A stretch of DNA of 12,129 nucleotides. It comes from Anaerolineales bacterium UBA7227. GTDB taxonomy: Bacteria > Chloroflexota > Anaerolineae > Anaerolineales > Villigracilaceae. The notes beneath the pieces were generated by a model. That model had not been told where the DNA came from and made no database searches. It saw only the letters and a list, made by a program, of their open reading frames with translations. The first letter of the stretch is position 1. Each line of letters starts with the position of its first letter. Of the stretch, positions 1-5,816 are shown piece by piece. The stretch covers positions 3,731 through 15,859 of the forward strand of contig DKTP01000114.1 in assembly GCA_002473085.1 (NCBI GenBank). Direction: 5' to 3'. A program made the position numbers and the translations under genes.

Positions 1-2
1 CC

Positions 3-599
3 GCCTCAACGTCCGCGGCGAAGCGGAAATTCCCGTGGATCGCGGTCGCGGGAGTCGTCGCATGCCTGGCCGTCGTCTGCGTCGGGATGTATATGCTGTT
101 CGCGCCGTCCAAGTCGTTGCAGGCCTCCGTCAGCGACGTGTACTGGCAGACCTCCGTGCCGGTGCAGGAGATCCAGGCGGTGCGTTACACCGACGAGACG
201 GGCAGCCCGCCTTCAGGCGCGTATAACGTTTCGTGTCGCACTGAAACGCAGCAGATCTGCGAGGACAAGACGATTGACAAAGGCACCGGCTATGCCGAAG
301 TGGTGACGGAGTGCCACGATGAGTCACAGGATTACTGCTCGTATACGGTGGACGAATGGAAGACGATCCAGACTTATACGCTGGACGGGCACGACTTCCA
401 GCCGATGTATGCCTCGCCGAGCGTTTCGGGGAATCAGCGTCTCGGCCAGCAGACGGCGGCGTATACCGTCTACTTCACTGCGGGCGGCGAGACCTATACA
501 TATAAGCCCGACAACCTGGCCGAGTTCGAGCGGTTTTCCATCGGCAGCGCATGGACGCTGCGCCTGAACGCGTTGGGCGGGGTGGTGAGCGTGGAGTGA
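3..599 (+). CDS. membrane-anchored protein of unknown function, 5' end outside window
   Basis: The reading frame is open from the window edge, so the true start lies upstream. The visible 198 residues begin with a basic stretch (AAKRK) followed by one hydrophobic segment at about residues 10-33, then an extracytoplasmic domain of about 165 residues. Within it, four cysteines (visible residues 78, 86, 104, 112) lie in a region rich in Thr, Glu and Tyr, and could form two disulfides outside the membrane. I do not recognise a named family. The overall look (short cytoplasmic head, one helix, Cys-containing beta-rich domain starting VYWQTSVPVQEIQ) resembles uncharacterised zinc-ribbon or membrane-anchored proteins common in Chloroflexota, but that is a loose impression. 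The copper-chaperone gene starts 21 bases after its stop and has its own strong ribosome binding site, so the two may be co-transcribed. Confidence 0.8.
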   Translation, partial: ASTSAAKRKFPWIAVAGVVACLAVVCVGMYMLFAPSKSLQASVSDVYWQTSVPVQEIQAVRYTDETGSPPSGAYNVSCRTETQQICEDKTIDKGTGYAEVVTECHDESQDYCSYTVDEWKTIQTYTLDGHDFQPMYASPSVSGNQRLGQQTAAYTVYFTAGGETYTYKPDNLAEFERFSIGSAWTLRLNALGGVVSVE

Positions 600-620
600 T
601 CCGCGCTGCAAGGAGCGACG

Positions 621-1064
621 ATGAAACGACTTGTCATGATTTTGGCGGCGGGGATGCTGGCGCTGAGCGCGTGCGGCCCGGGCGATATCGAAGTCCGCGA
701 GCCGTGGGCGCGCGCGGCGATGAAGGGCGGGAACAGCGCCATCTACCTGACGCTCAGCAACCGTTCCTCCAGCGCGGATGAGTTGGTCGGCGTGTCGTGC
801 GACGCGGCCGAGGCGGCGGAGATCCACTTGAGCCAGATGAGTCCCGACGGGGTGATGCAGATGACGCCGCAGGAATCCGTGCCGCTGGCGGTCGGCGCGA
901 AGGCGACCTTCGAGCCGGGCGGACTCCACATCATGCTGATCGGCCTCACGCGTGACCTGGCGGCGGGCGACACGATCCGAGCGGTCCTACACTTCAAGTC
1001 TCACGCCGACATCACGATTGAAGTCCCCATTCATCAAATGGACGGAATGGACATGGGCGGTTGA
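621..1064 (+). CDS. PCu(A)C-family periplasmic copper chaperone, lipoprotein
   Basis: This 147-residue protein belongs to the PCu(A)C (formerly DUF461) family, which carries Cu(I) outside the membrane and in known cases helps metallate the CuA site of cytochrome c oxidase. The N-terminus is a lipoprotein signal with lipobox LSAC (Cys18). The family consensus H-(M)-X10-M-X21-H-X-M is matched exactly in spacing: His69, Met81, His103, Met105, with Leu70 in the optional Met position. The C-terminal tail HQMDGMDMGG (from 138) adds a His and three Met, a common extra copper-binding extension. AAGGAG about 6 bases before the ATG supports the start. A strong terminator follows. No SCO or oxidase gene is visible here, so the copper client is unknown. 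Confidence 0.92.
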   Translation: MKRLVMILAAGMLALSACGPGDIEVREPWARAAMKGGNSAIYLTLSNRSSSADELVGVSCDAAEAAEIHLSQMSPDGVMQMTPQESVPLAVGAKATFEPGGLHIMLIGLTRDLAAGDTIRAVLHFKSHADITIEVPIHQMDGMDMGG

Positions 1065-1081
1065 CCGTCTCTGAAACGGCG

Positions 1082-1120
1082 AAACAGCGCGCGGGAAATT
1101 CCCGCGCGCTGTTTGTTTTT
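1082..1120 (+). terminator. intrinsic terminator after the copper chaperone gene
   Basis: A perfect 14-bp stem (left arm 1082-1095, right arm 1101-1114) with loop AAATT is followed by GTTTTT. It sits 18 bases past the chaperone stop and should end the first + strand transcript. Confidence 0.88.
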
Positions 1121-1168
1121 GGGAACTCTTACCGGCTCGCGTCGTCTACTCTGCAAAGGAGAACCAAG

Positions 1169-1615
1169 ATGAAGAAACAGACCTTGTTGTTTATCGTTCT
1201 AATCGCCAGCCTGGTCCTTTCCGCTTGCGGGGCCGGGAGCGAACTGGAAAAGAACCGCGAAAAATGGAATGCGCAGGAGATCGGTCATTACCGCTTCGAA
1301 TTGACGGTGTCCTGCTTCTGCGCGTTCATGGACATCATGCCCGTCGCTGTGGAAGTGAAGGACGGGAAAGTCGTCTCGATGACGGGCGCGGACGGCCAGC
1401 CGGTGAGCGGCGAGTCTCGTCAATACTTTGAGGAGGCCGCGACCATCGAGGGGTTGTTTGCCCTCGCCGCGAAAAACTTGAAGGAGGCCGAGCAGGTCGA
1501 GGTCAAGTACGACGCGGCATACGGCTTCCCGACCTCCATCGTGGTAGACATGATCAAGTTGGCGGTGGACGATGAAATTTCGTATTACGTCGGCAGTTTC
1601 AAGGCATTGCCGTAA
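1169..1615 (+). CDS. DUF6174-like lipoprotein
   Basis: This predicted 148-residue extracytoplasmic lipoprotein has signal and lipobox LSAC (Cys20). After the anchor come a W-x8-Y-x-F pattern (Trp33, Tyr41, Phe43), a CFC pair (Cys49, Cys51), a VEVKDGKVV strand (61-69), and near the C-terminus YDAAYGFPTSIVVD (114-127) followed by DDE and a final strand. This order (W..Y.F, C.C, V..G.V, YD..GFP..I..D) is what I know of the DUF6174 family, whose function is unknown. The frame is open back to 1061, but I chose the ATG at 1169 because AAAGGAG lies about 9 bases upstream and the residues before it do not form a signal peptide and overlap the preceding terminator. It has terminators on both sides and is probably transcribed alone. 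Confidence 0.85.
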   Translation: MKKQTLLFIVLIASLVLSACGAGSELEKNREKWNAQEIGHYRFELTVSCFCAFMDIMPVAVEVKDGKVVSMTGADGQPVSGESRQYFEEAATIEGLFALAAKNLKEAEQVEVKYDAAYGFPTSIVVDMIKLAVDDEISYYVGSFKALP

Positions 1616-1622
1616 CCGTCGC

Positions 1623-1650
1623 AACGGGCTTCTTCACGAAGCCCGTTCTT
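1623..1650 (+). terminator. intrinsic terminator after the DUF6174-like gene
   Basis: Arms AACGGGCTTC (1623-1632) and GAAGCCCGTT (1638-1647) form a 10-bp stem with a 5-base loop, followed by a short T-rich end (CTT). It isolates the downstream nrfHA promoter from read-through. Confidence 0.75.
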
Positions 1651-1665
1651 AATCTCAAGACTATT

Positions 1666-1681
1666 TGTGACTAAAGTCACT
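1666..1681 (+). promoter_or_regulatory. CRP-like operator upstream of nrfHA
   Basis: TGTGACTAAAGTCACT matches the CRP-type TGTGA-N6-TCACA consensus at 9 of 10 positions, and its core GTGACT-AA-AGTCAC is a perfect inverted repeat. It lies 66 bases before the nrfH ATG and is centred 41.5 bases upstream of the start predicted from the TATATT box at 1703-1708, the classical class II activator position. A sister site at 5769-5784 shares 13 of 16 bases. The likely binder is the Crp/Fnr protein encoded at 3663-4346, by inference. Confidence 0.75.
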
Positions 1682-1702
1682 ATCCAGATTGGCGGACTTT
1701 GA

Positions 1703-1708
1703 TATATT
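1703..1708 (+). promoter_or_regulatory. -10 box of the nrfHA promoter
   Basis: TATATT matches the -10 consensus at 5 of 6 positions and predicts transcription starting near 1715, giving a leader of about 33 bases. The place where a -35 would sit (1680-1685, CTATCC) does not resemble TTGACA, as expected for an activator-dependent promoter with a bound protein at -41.5. Confidence 0.6.
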
Positions 1709-1747
1709 AGCGAAAGATTAATGTACTGAGTATCCCAGGACAGGTTC

Positions 1748-2242
1748 ATGACTAAAATTCCCTTCCCCATCTGGATCGCGCTGGCGGCCTTCCTTGCGGC
1801 CATGGGCGTTTTTCTGTGGACCACGGAGGCGGTCTCGTACGCGGGCACGCGTCCCGAAACCTGCAACAATTGTCACGTGATGCACCCGATGTACGAAAAC
1901 TACTATCACGCCGCGCACGAGAAATGGGCGGAATGCGCCGATTGTCACCTGCCGCACCAGAACGTGTTTGCCTATTATTTCGAAAAAGGGCGGCAGGGCG
2001 CGCATGACGTGTACTTTTTTTCCACAGGGCAGACGCCCGAAGTGATTCGCGCCAACGAGCATTCGCGCCAGATCGTCCAGGCCAACTGCATCCGCTGCCA
2101 CGAGGAGACGGTCGAGTCGATCCTCATGGGGCCGCAGGCTTTCGACCGCAACTGCTGGGACTGTCATAGCTCGGTGGCGCACGGCGAGCGGGGCATCTCC
2201 ACGTCGCCTTACCAGGATTCATCCTTCTATCCCGTGAAATAA
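1748..2242 (+). CDS. nrfH: NrfH, tetraheme membrane quinol dehydrogenase of nitrite reductase
   Basis: NrfH (NapC/NirT family) oxidises membrane menaquinol and passes electrons to the catalytic subunit NrfA on the outer face of the membrane. The 164-residue protein has one N-terminal membrane helix (about 5-24) and four CxxCH heme sites: CNNCH (39-43), CADCH (63-67), CIRCH (114-118), CWDCH (136-140). The first is followed by Val-Met45, matching the CxxCHxM pattern in which Met is the unusual axial ligand of heme 1 in Desulfovibrio vulgaris NrfH. Lys80 and Asp87 lie where that family has quinol-site Lys and distal-side Asp residues (from memory, not aligned). Length and heme count are typical. 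A weak AGGA sits 7 bases before the ATG. nrfA follows after 24 bases, so this is a two-gene nrfHA operon. Confidence 0.96.
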   Translation: MTKIPFPIWIALAAFLAAMGVFLWTTEAVSYAGTRPETCNNCHVMHPMYENYYHAAHEKWAECADCHLPHQNVFAYYFEKGRQGAHDVYFFSTGQTPEVIRANEHSRQIVQANCIRCHEETVESILMGPQAFDRNCWDCHSSVAHGERGISTSPYQDSSFYPVK

Positions 2243-2266
2243 AACGCAACAAGAGGAGAAATTGCC

Positions 2267-3610
2267 ATGCAAAAATACTCCACCCTTCTGCTGGTCGGAA
2301 TCATCGTCGTCCTCGCGGCCGTGCTGGCGGGAACGCTGGTCTTCATGAAGAATCAGCCTCCGCAGGAACGCGCCTTCCAACCGCTGGTCGAGATCGCGCC
2401 GATGGAACCCGATTCGGCCAAATGGGGGATTAACTTCCCCAACCAGTGGAGTTCGCTCCAACGCACCGCAGGGAACAACGTTGACACCGTCTTCGGCGGC
2501 TCGTCCAAATTTTCGTGGCTCGAACGCGACCCGCGCCAGAAGATCCTTTTCGCGGGGTATCCTTTCAGCATTGAATACAACGACGACCGCGGCCACGAGA
2601 ACGCCCTCACCGACGTGCGCGAGACCAAGCGTCTCGTCCTCAGCCGTGAAGACGAGACCAAGACCACCCACGCCACCTGCTATTCCTGCAAATCCTCCGA
2701 CAATCCCAGCCTGTGGAAGGAACTCGGTATGGAGGGTTACGACGCGATGTTCTTCGACGATATGACGCCGCGCCTCAACAATCCCATCGGGTGCGCCAAC
2801 TGCCACGAGGAGGGGACGATGCGTCTCATCGTCACCAACCCTTCGCTGGAAAACGCGTTGAAAGCCCAGGGCAAGGATTGGACCGCTTACAGCCGCCAGG
2901 AAATGCGCTCGCTGGTCTGCGCGAACTGCCACGTGGAGTATTACTTCGAAGGCCCCGAAAAACTGCTCGTCTTCCCCTGGGGCAAGGGGACCCGTCTCGA
3001 CCAGATCGTGGAGTATTACGAAGAGGAAGGCTTCAAGGATTGGACGTATCCCGGAACTGGCACGCCCATGCTCAAGGCGCAGCATCCCGATTACGAAACC
3101 TTCACCGCCGGTTCCACCCACTATAACGCCGGAGTAGCCTGCGCGGACTGCCACATGCCTTACGTCCGCGACGGCGCGGCAAAATACTCCAGCCACGACA
3201 TCCACAGTCCGCTCATCAACCCGGAAGCGTCCTGCGGACAATGCCACACGGACGTCAACTACGTCACAACGCGCGTGGCGGAGATCCAGCAACAGGTGGC
3301 CGCGACCAAACTTGCCACGGAAGACGCCCTCGTGGACGCCATCAACGCCATCAAAGCCGCGGCCGCTAATCCCAACGTGGACGCCGCCCTGCTCGACCAG
3401 GCGCGCGCCCTGCACCGCAAGGCGCAGTTCATGTGGGACTTCGTCTCAGCCGAAAACTCGATGGGATTCCACAACCCCGAATACACGCTCAAAAACCTGG
3501 CCGACGCCACCAACCTGGCGCGTCAAGCCCAGATGCTGGCTTCCCAGGCCGCGAACGACCCGGCTTTGCTCGCGACGGGGACCTACTACCTCCCCGCGCC
3601 GACCCCATAG
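2267..3610 (+). CDS. nrfA: NrfA, ammonia-forming cytochrome c nitrite reductase
   Basis: NrfA reduces nitrite to ammonium with six electrons (respiratory DNRA, or nitrite/NO detoxification) outside the cytoplasmic membrane. The 447-residue protein has the diagnostic five heme sites in order: catalytic CYSCK (138-142, lysine-ligated), CANCH (176-180), CANCH (218-222), CADCH (292-296), CGQCH (323-327). Comparison with the E. coli sequence as I remember it gives catalytic Arg122 (in DVRETKR), Tyr225 and His273 (E. coli R106, Y216, H264), and calcium ligands Glu224, Lys270 and Gln272 (in KAQHP). The RGH motif supplies a heme-ligand His110. Residues 5-26 form a hydrophobic N-terminal helix with no clear cleavage site, so it may stay membrane-anchored. 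AGAGGAG 8 bases before the ATG supports the start. nrfH immediately upstream supplies electrons. All key residues are present, so it should be active. Confidence 0.98.
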   Translation: MQKYSTLLLVGIIVVLAAVLAGTLVFMKNQPPQERAFQPLVEIAPMEPDSAKWGINFPNQWSSLQRTAGNNVDTVFGGSSKFSWLERDPRQKILFAGYPFSIEYNDDRGHENALTDVRETKRLVLSREDETKTTHATCYSCKSSDNPSLWKELGMEGYDAMFFDDMTPRLNNPIGCANCHEEGTMRLIVTNPSLENALKAQGKDWTAYSRQEMRSLVCANCHVEYYFEGPEKLLVFPWGKGTRLDQIVEYYEEEGFKDWTYPGTGTPMLKAQHPDYETFTAGSTHYNAGVACADCHMPYVRDGAAKYSSHDIHSPLINPEASCGQCHTDVNYVTTRVAEIQQQVAATKLATEDALVDAINAIKAAAANPNVDAALLDQARALHRKAQFMWDFVSAENSMGFHNPEYTLKNLADATNLARQAQMLASQAANDPALLATGTYYLPAPTP

Positions 3611-3627
3611 TTCATCCCGCCCTCCCC

Positions 3628-3664
3628 AAAAAAATCAGGCTTCCAACCGAAGCCTGATTTTTTT
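3628..3664. terminator. bidirectional terminator between nrfA and the Crp/Fnr gene
   Basis: Seven A, then TCAGGCTTC, loop CAACC, GAAGCCTGA, then seven T: a perfect 16-bp inverted repeat counting the A/T tracts. It has a T-run in either direction, so it can end both nrfHA from the left and the regulator operon from the right. Its right edge overlaps the regulator's stop codon at 3663-3665. Confidence 0.92.
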
Positions 3665-4346
3665 AATTCATCCACTGGCTGAACGCTTTTTGGTCTACGA
3701 TGCGGATGCGGCGATTCTCCACCTGGATGGCGCCGCTCCGCTCCAACTCCCGAAGCGACCGCGCCACCACCTCGCGGACAGTGCCGAGGCGGGCGGCCAT
3801 CTGCTCCTGCGTCAGGTACGAAATCCCCGTCACGTCGTCCGTCGTCAATTCGCTGATAAGCCGCGCCAGGCGGTGCGTCACCTGATAGAAGGCCATCTCG
3901 CTCACCTGCCGCACCATACCGCGCACCATCCTGCCGAAATTTTCCAGCGCTTTCTGCGCGAACAGCGGATACGAAAGGATGAGCCCGCGCAGGACGCCGC
4001 GGTCGATGACCCAGACCGAGCAGGTCTCCAGCGCTTCCACGTTGGCAGGATTGACCCCGCCGTCGAAGGTCGGCACTTCGGCGAAAGTATCCTCCTCCTG
4101 GAGGATGCGGACGATGTACTGCCGTCCCTGCGGGGAGACGCGGTAGATCTTGGCGCTTCCCGTCACCAGCACATGCAATCCGTCGCACGGATCGCCCTCC
4201 CAGAGAATCACTTCCGCGCGCTCATACTCGCGCAGTTGCATGTGCCCGGCGATCTGTTCCAGCAAAGAGTCGGGCATGGTGTCGAAATATTCGTTTGCCC
4301 GCAGCGCGCTCAGCCGCTGCGCTTTGTAAGAGTGAAGGATGCGCAT
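3663..4346 (-). CDS. Crp/Fnr-family transcriptional regulator
   Basis: This 227-residue protein has a cyclic-nucleotide-binding-type effector domain (about 18-125), a long dimerisation helix (about 127-155) and a C-terminal winged helix-turn-helix (about 157-222). The recognition helix GTVREVVARSL has Arg191, Glu192 and Arg196 in the R-E-xxx-R spacing of E. coli CRP Arg180, Glu181 and Arg185, predicting TGTGA half-sites rather than the FNR TTGAT. Only two cysteines (54 and 109) are present and there is no N-terminal Cys cluster, so it is not an Fe-S FNR. The ligand pocket segment (FAEVPTFDGGVNPANVEAL) lacks the usual R-S/T-A of cAMP binders, so the signal is probably not cAMP; HcpR-like nitrosative sensing is one option. 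It is last in an operon, 3 bases after the phosphoribosyltransferase gene, and convergent with nrfHA. No strong ribosome binding site is visible, so coupling to the upstream gene is likely. Confidence 0.93.
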   Translation of the reverse strand: MRILHSYKAQRLSALRANEYFDTMPDSLLEQIAGHMQLREYERAEVILWEGDPCDGLHVLVTGSAKIYRVSPQGRQYIVRILQEEDTFAEVPTFDGGVNPANVEALETCSVWVIDRGVLRGLILSYPLFAQKALENFGRMVRGMVRQVSEMAFYQVTHRLARLISELTTDDVTGISYLTQEQMAARLGTVREVVARSLRELERSGAIQVENRRIRIVDQKAFSQWMN

Positions 4347-4349
4347 GGA

Positions 4350-4856
4350 TTATCCGCCCAGCAATACTTCGTCGCCGCCGCGCTGGATCTCCCAGGGATA
4401 GATGATGAACGCGTCGGTGACGGCGGCGTAGTAATCGGGACGCGCCCCGCCGAAGAGATTCCGATACGGGTTGAAGTGCAGGACGCACGTTTCGGGGAAT
4501 CCGCCCGCGGCCGAGACGCGGTTCTTCACCGCGGCCATCGTCCGCCCCGAACCCCAGACGTCATCCACGATCAGGATCGGGCGGCCGCGCAGCAGGTCGT
4601 CTGCGGGGAATTGCAGGAACTCCGGCCAGGCCATCAATTTGGCCTGCTCGCTGACGATCTGCGCGGGGAAATTGACCGCCGCCGTCAGCACATGCGTGAT
4701 GTCCATGGCCTGCGCGAGCAGCCCGCCGGGGACGATGCCGCCGCGCGTGATCATCACCATCGCGGTGAATTCGCGGCGGAACTGCGGGATGAGATGGTCA
4801 ATGAGACGATCCACATCCTCCCAGCTGATGAGTTCGCGGCGGGAATTGGGGAACAT
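4350..4856 (-). CDS. phosphoribosyltransferase-domain protein (purine PRTase-like)
   Basis: The 168-residue protein has a type I phosphoribosyltransferase fold signature. The PRPP-binding loop ILIVDDVWGSGRT spans 94-106, with the two acidic residues Asp98 and Asp99. An early TRGGIVPGGLLA segment (37-48) supplies the pyrophosphate-side loop. YPWE (153-156) near the C-terminus resembles the base-site region of archaeal and Gpt-like purine enzymes. It probably transfers a phosphoribosyl group between PRPP and a guanine, xanthine or hypoxanthine base in the cytoplasm, but the exact substrate cannot be read from the sequence. It lies 3 bases after the membrane protein gene and 3 bases before the Crp/Fnr gene, so it is almost certainly co-transcribed with both. 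Why a salvage-type enzyme travels with a regulator is unclear. Confidence 0.88.
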   Translation of the reverse strand: MFPNSRRELISWEDVDRLIDHLIPQFRREFTAMVMITRGGIVPGGLLAQAMDITHVLTAAVNFPAQIVSEQAKLMAWPEFLQFPADDLLRGRPILIVDDVWGSGRTMAAVKNRVSAAGGFPETCVLHFNPYRNLFGGARPDYYAAVTDAFIIYPWEIQRGGDEVLLGG

Positions 4857-4859
4857 GGG

Positions 4860-5756
4860 TTAATTCAACACTGCGGCCAGCGGCGCGGGAGCGGTTACCC
4901 GTCCTTCCGCGCCCTTCTCGCGCGCCCGCTCGACTTCACGCGCCCAGATATACAGGCAGGTGTGATACGCAGTGGACGTGTAGGAGCTGATGACGCTGGC
5001 GACCACGACGAACAGGAAGAAGACGAGCACGCCGACGGCGATTCCGACCGCGCTGACGGCGGCCGCGCCGCCCGAAAGGTACGCGGCCCCGCCGCCGATG
5101 GCGAACCCGATTACCGCGCCGACCATCCCCAGCACAAAACCGATCAACCCGGTCGCCCACTTGACGCCCACCGTGCTGATGCCGATGAGCAGAAGGTTGT
5201 TCTTGGTGATGTCCCAGACGCGCTCGAGTCCTTTCTTGAGATTCAGGTCGTCTATCACCATGGCGGGCAACACCAGTAAGGCGGCCTCCGTCCACAGGGT
5301 CTCCATCAGGCCCGCGCCGGCGCGTATCACCGACGCGCCGATGCCGCCTTTTCGATTCCGGTTGGCCGCGTTCTTGATCAGGTTCACCGCCGTCGAAGCC
5401 GCGGCCAGCGTGGCGATGTCGAAGAAGTCGCGGCGCACGATGGCCCAGGCCGAATCCATGCGGCCGTCGCCCTCGGTCAGGTATTGATAGATCAGGTAGA
5501 CGGTCATCGCGGAGAAAATATAACTGACGATAAACTGGATGAAGATCAAAATGGCGCCCAGCACGAACATGACCGCGTTGCCCGCGTTCGAACCGCCCAT
5601 GAATATCGCCACGAGAAGGATCGGAATGACGCCGAGCGCGGAGATCAGTCCGCCCGCCACCAGCGCATAGATGGATGGCTTGAGCAGGTCCTTGTCTTTA
5701 AAAGCCATGCTCCAGGCCTGCTTTAAAAAATTCCAACCGCGAGAGAAGGATTCCAT
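4860..5756 (-). CDS. DUF6159-like integral membrane protein
   Basis: The 298-residue protein begins with an amphipathic cytoplasmic segment (FSRGWNFLKQAWSMAFKDKD) and the motif DKDLLKPSIY, then has hydrophobic segments at about 29-54, 60-92, 112-125 (weaker), 155-170 (weaker), 187-222 and 230-263, so four to six membrane spans. Glycine- and alanine-rich helices dominate the second half. The opening S-W-x-x-x-DK-x-L pattern and overall layout fit the DUF6159 family as I remember it; no function is known. AAAGGAG lies about 8 bases before the ATG. A promoter and CRP-like site lie directly upstream, so this is the first gene of a three-gene unit with the phosphoribosyltransferase and Crp/Fnr genes. 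The C-terminal tail (EVERAREKGAEGR, then an Ala/Pro-rich end) should be cytoplasmic. Confidence 0.82.
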   Translation of the reverse strand: MESFSRGWNFLKQAWSMAFKDKDLLKPSIYALVAGGLISALGVIPILLVAIFMGGSNAGNAVMFVLGAILIFIQFIVSYIFSAMTVYLIYQYLTEGDGRMDSAWAIVRRDFFDIATLAAASTAVNLIKNAANRNRKGGIGASVIRAGAGLMETLWTEAALLVLPAMVIDDLNLKKGLERVWDITKNNLLLIGISTVGVKWATGLIGFVLGMVGAVIGFAIGGGAAYLSGGAAAVSAVGIAVGVLVFFLFVVVASVISSYTSTAYHTCLYIWAREVERAREKGAEGRVTAPAPLAAVLN

Positions 5757-5768
5757 TGGCGTCTCCTT

Positions 5769-5784
5769 TGTGACTTAAGTTACA
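5769..5784 (-). promoter_or_regulatory. CRP-like operator over the start of the regulator operon
   Basis: TGTGACTTAAGTTACA (+ strand) is an inverted repeat differing from the nrfHA site at only 3 of 16 positions. It lies in the 31-base gap between priA and the DUF6159-like gene, adjoining the ribosome binding site of the latter. The predicted transcription start (5780) falls inside it, so a bound protein would block the promoter. Confidence 0.68.
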
Positions 5785-5786
5785 CC

Positions 5787-5816
5787 ATTATAACAAACTA
5801 ATCGGTTCCGTTTCAA
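5787..5816 (-). promoter_or_regulatory. sigma-70 promoter of the DUF6159-PRTase-Crp operon
   Basis: On the minus strand, TTGAAA (5816-5811) and a perfect TATAAT (5792-5787) are separated by 18 bases, inside the last codons of priA. The priA stop codon TAA forms part of the -10 box. The predicted start is near 5780. This gives the last three genes of the long minus-strand run their own promoter. Confidence 0.72.

Noticed and set aside
1061..1168. N-terminal extension of the DUF6174-like lipoprotein
   Set aside because: The extra 36 residues overlap the previous gene's stop and terminator, whereas the ATG at 1169 has a good ribosome binding site and starts a proper lipoprotein signal.
1666..1681. 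terminator hairpin rather than operator
   Set aside because: The stem is only 6 bp with a two-base centre, too tight a loop for a good RNA hairpin, and no T-run follows. A proper terminator already lies at 1623-1650.
2219..3415. 398-codon open frame on the - strand opposite nrfA
   Set aside because: nrfA is unambiguous, with five heme motifs and catalytic residues. The antisense product is low-complexity Val/Gly/Arg-rich.
3663..4346. FNR-type oxygen sensor
   Set aside because: The N-terminal cysteine cluster is missing (only Cys54 and Cys109), and the recognition helix is of CRP type rather than the V-E-x-x-S-R of FNR.
3312..5279. 655-codon open frame on the + strand
   Set aside because: It runs antisense through the Crp/Fnr, phosphoribosyltransferase and membrane protein genes and overlaps the end of nrfA and the terminator. 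Its translation is rich in Arg, His and Asp with no family motif, as expected opposite GC-rich genes.
5692..5756. transposon or attachment site near the membrane protein gene
   Set aside because: No direct or inverted flanks or integrase were seen; the palindrome there is better explained as an operator.
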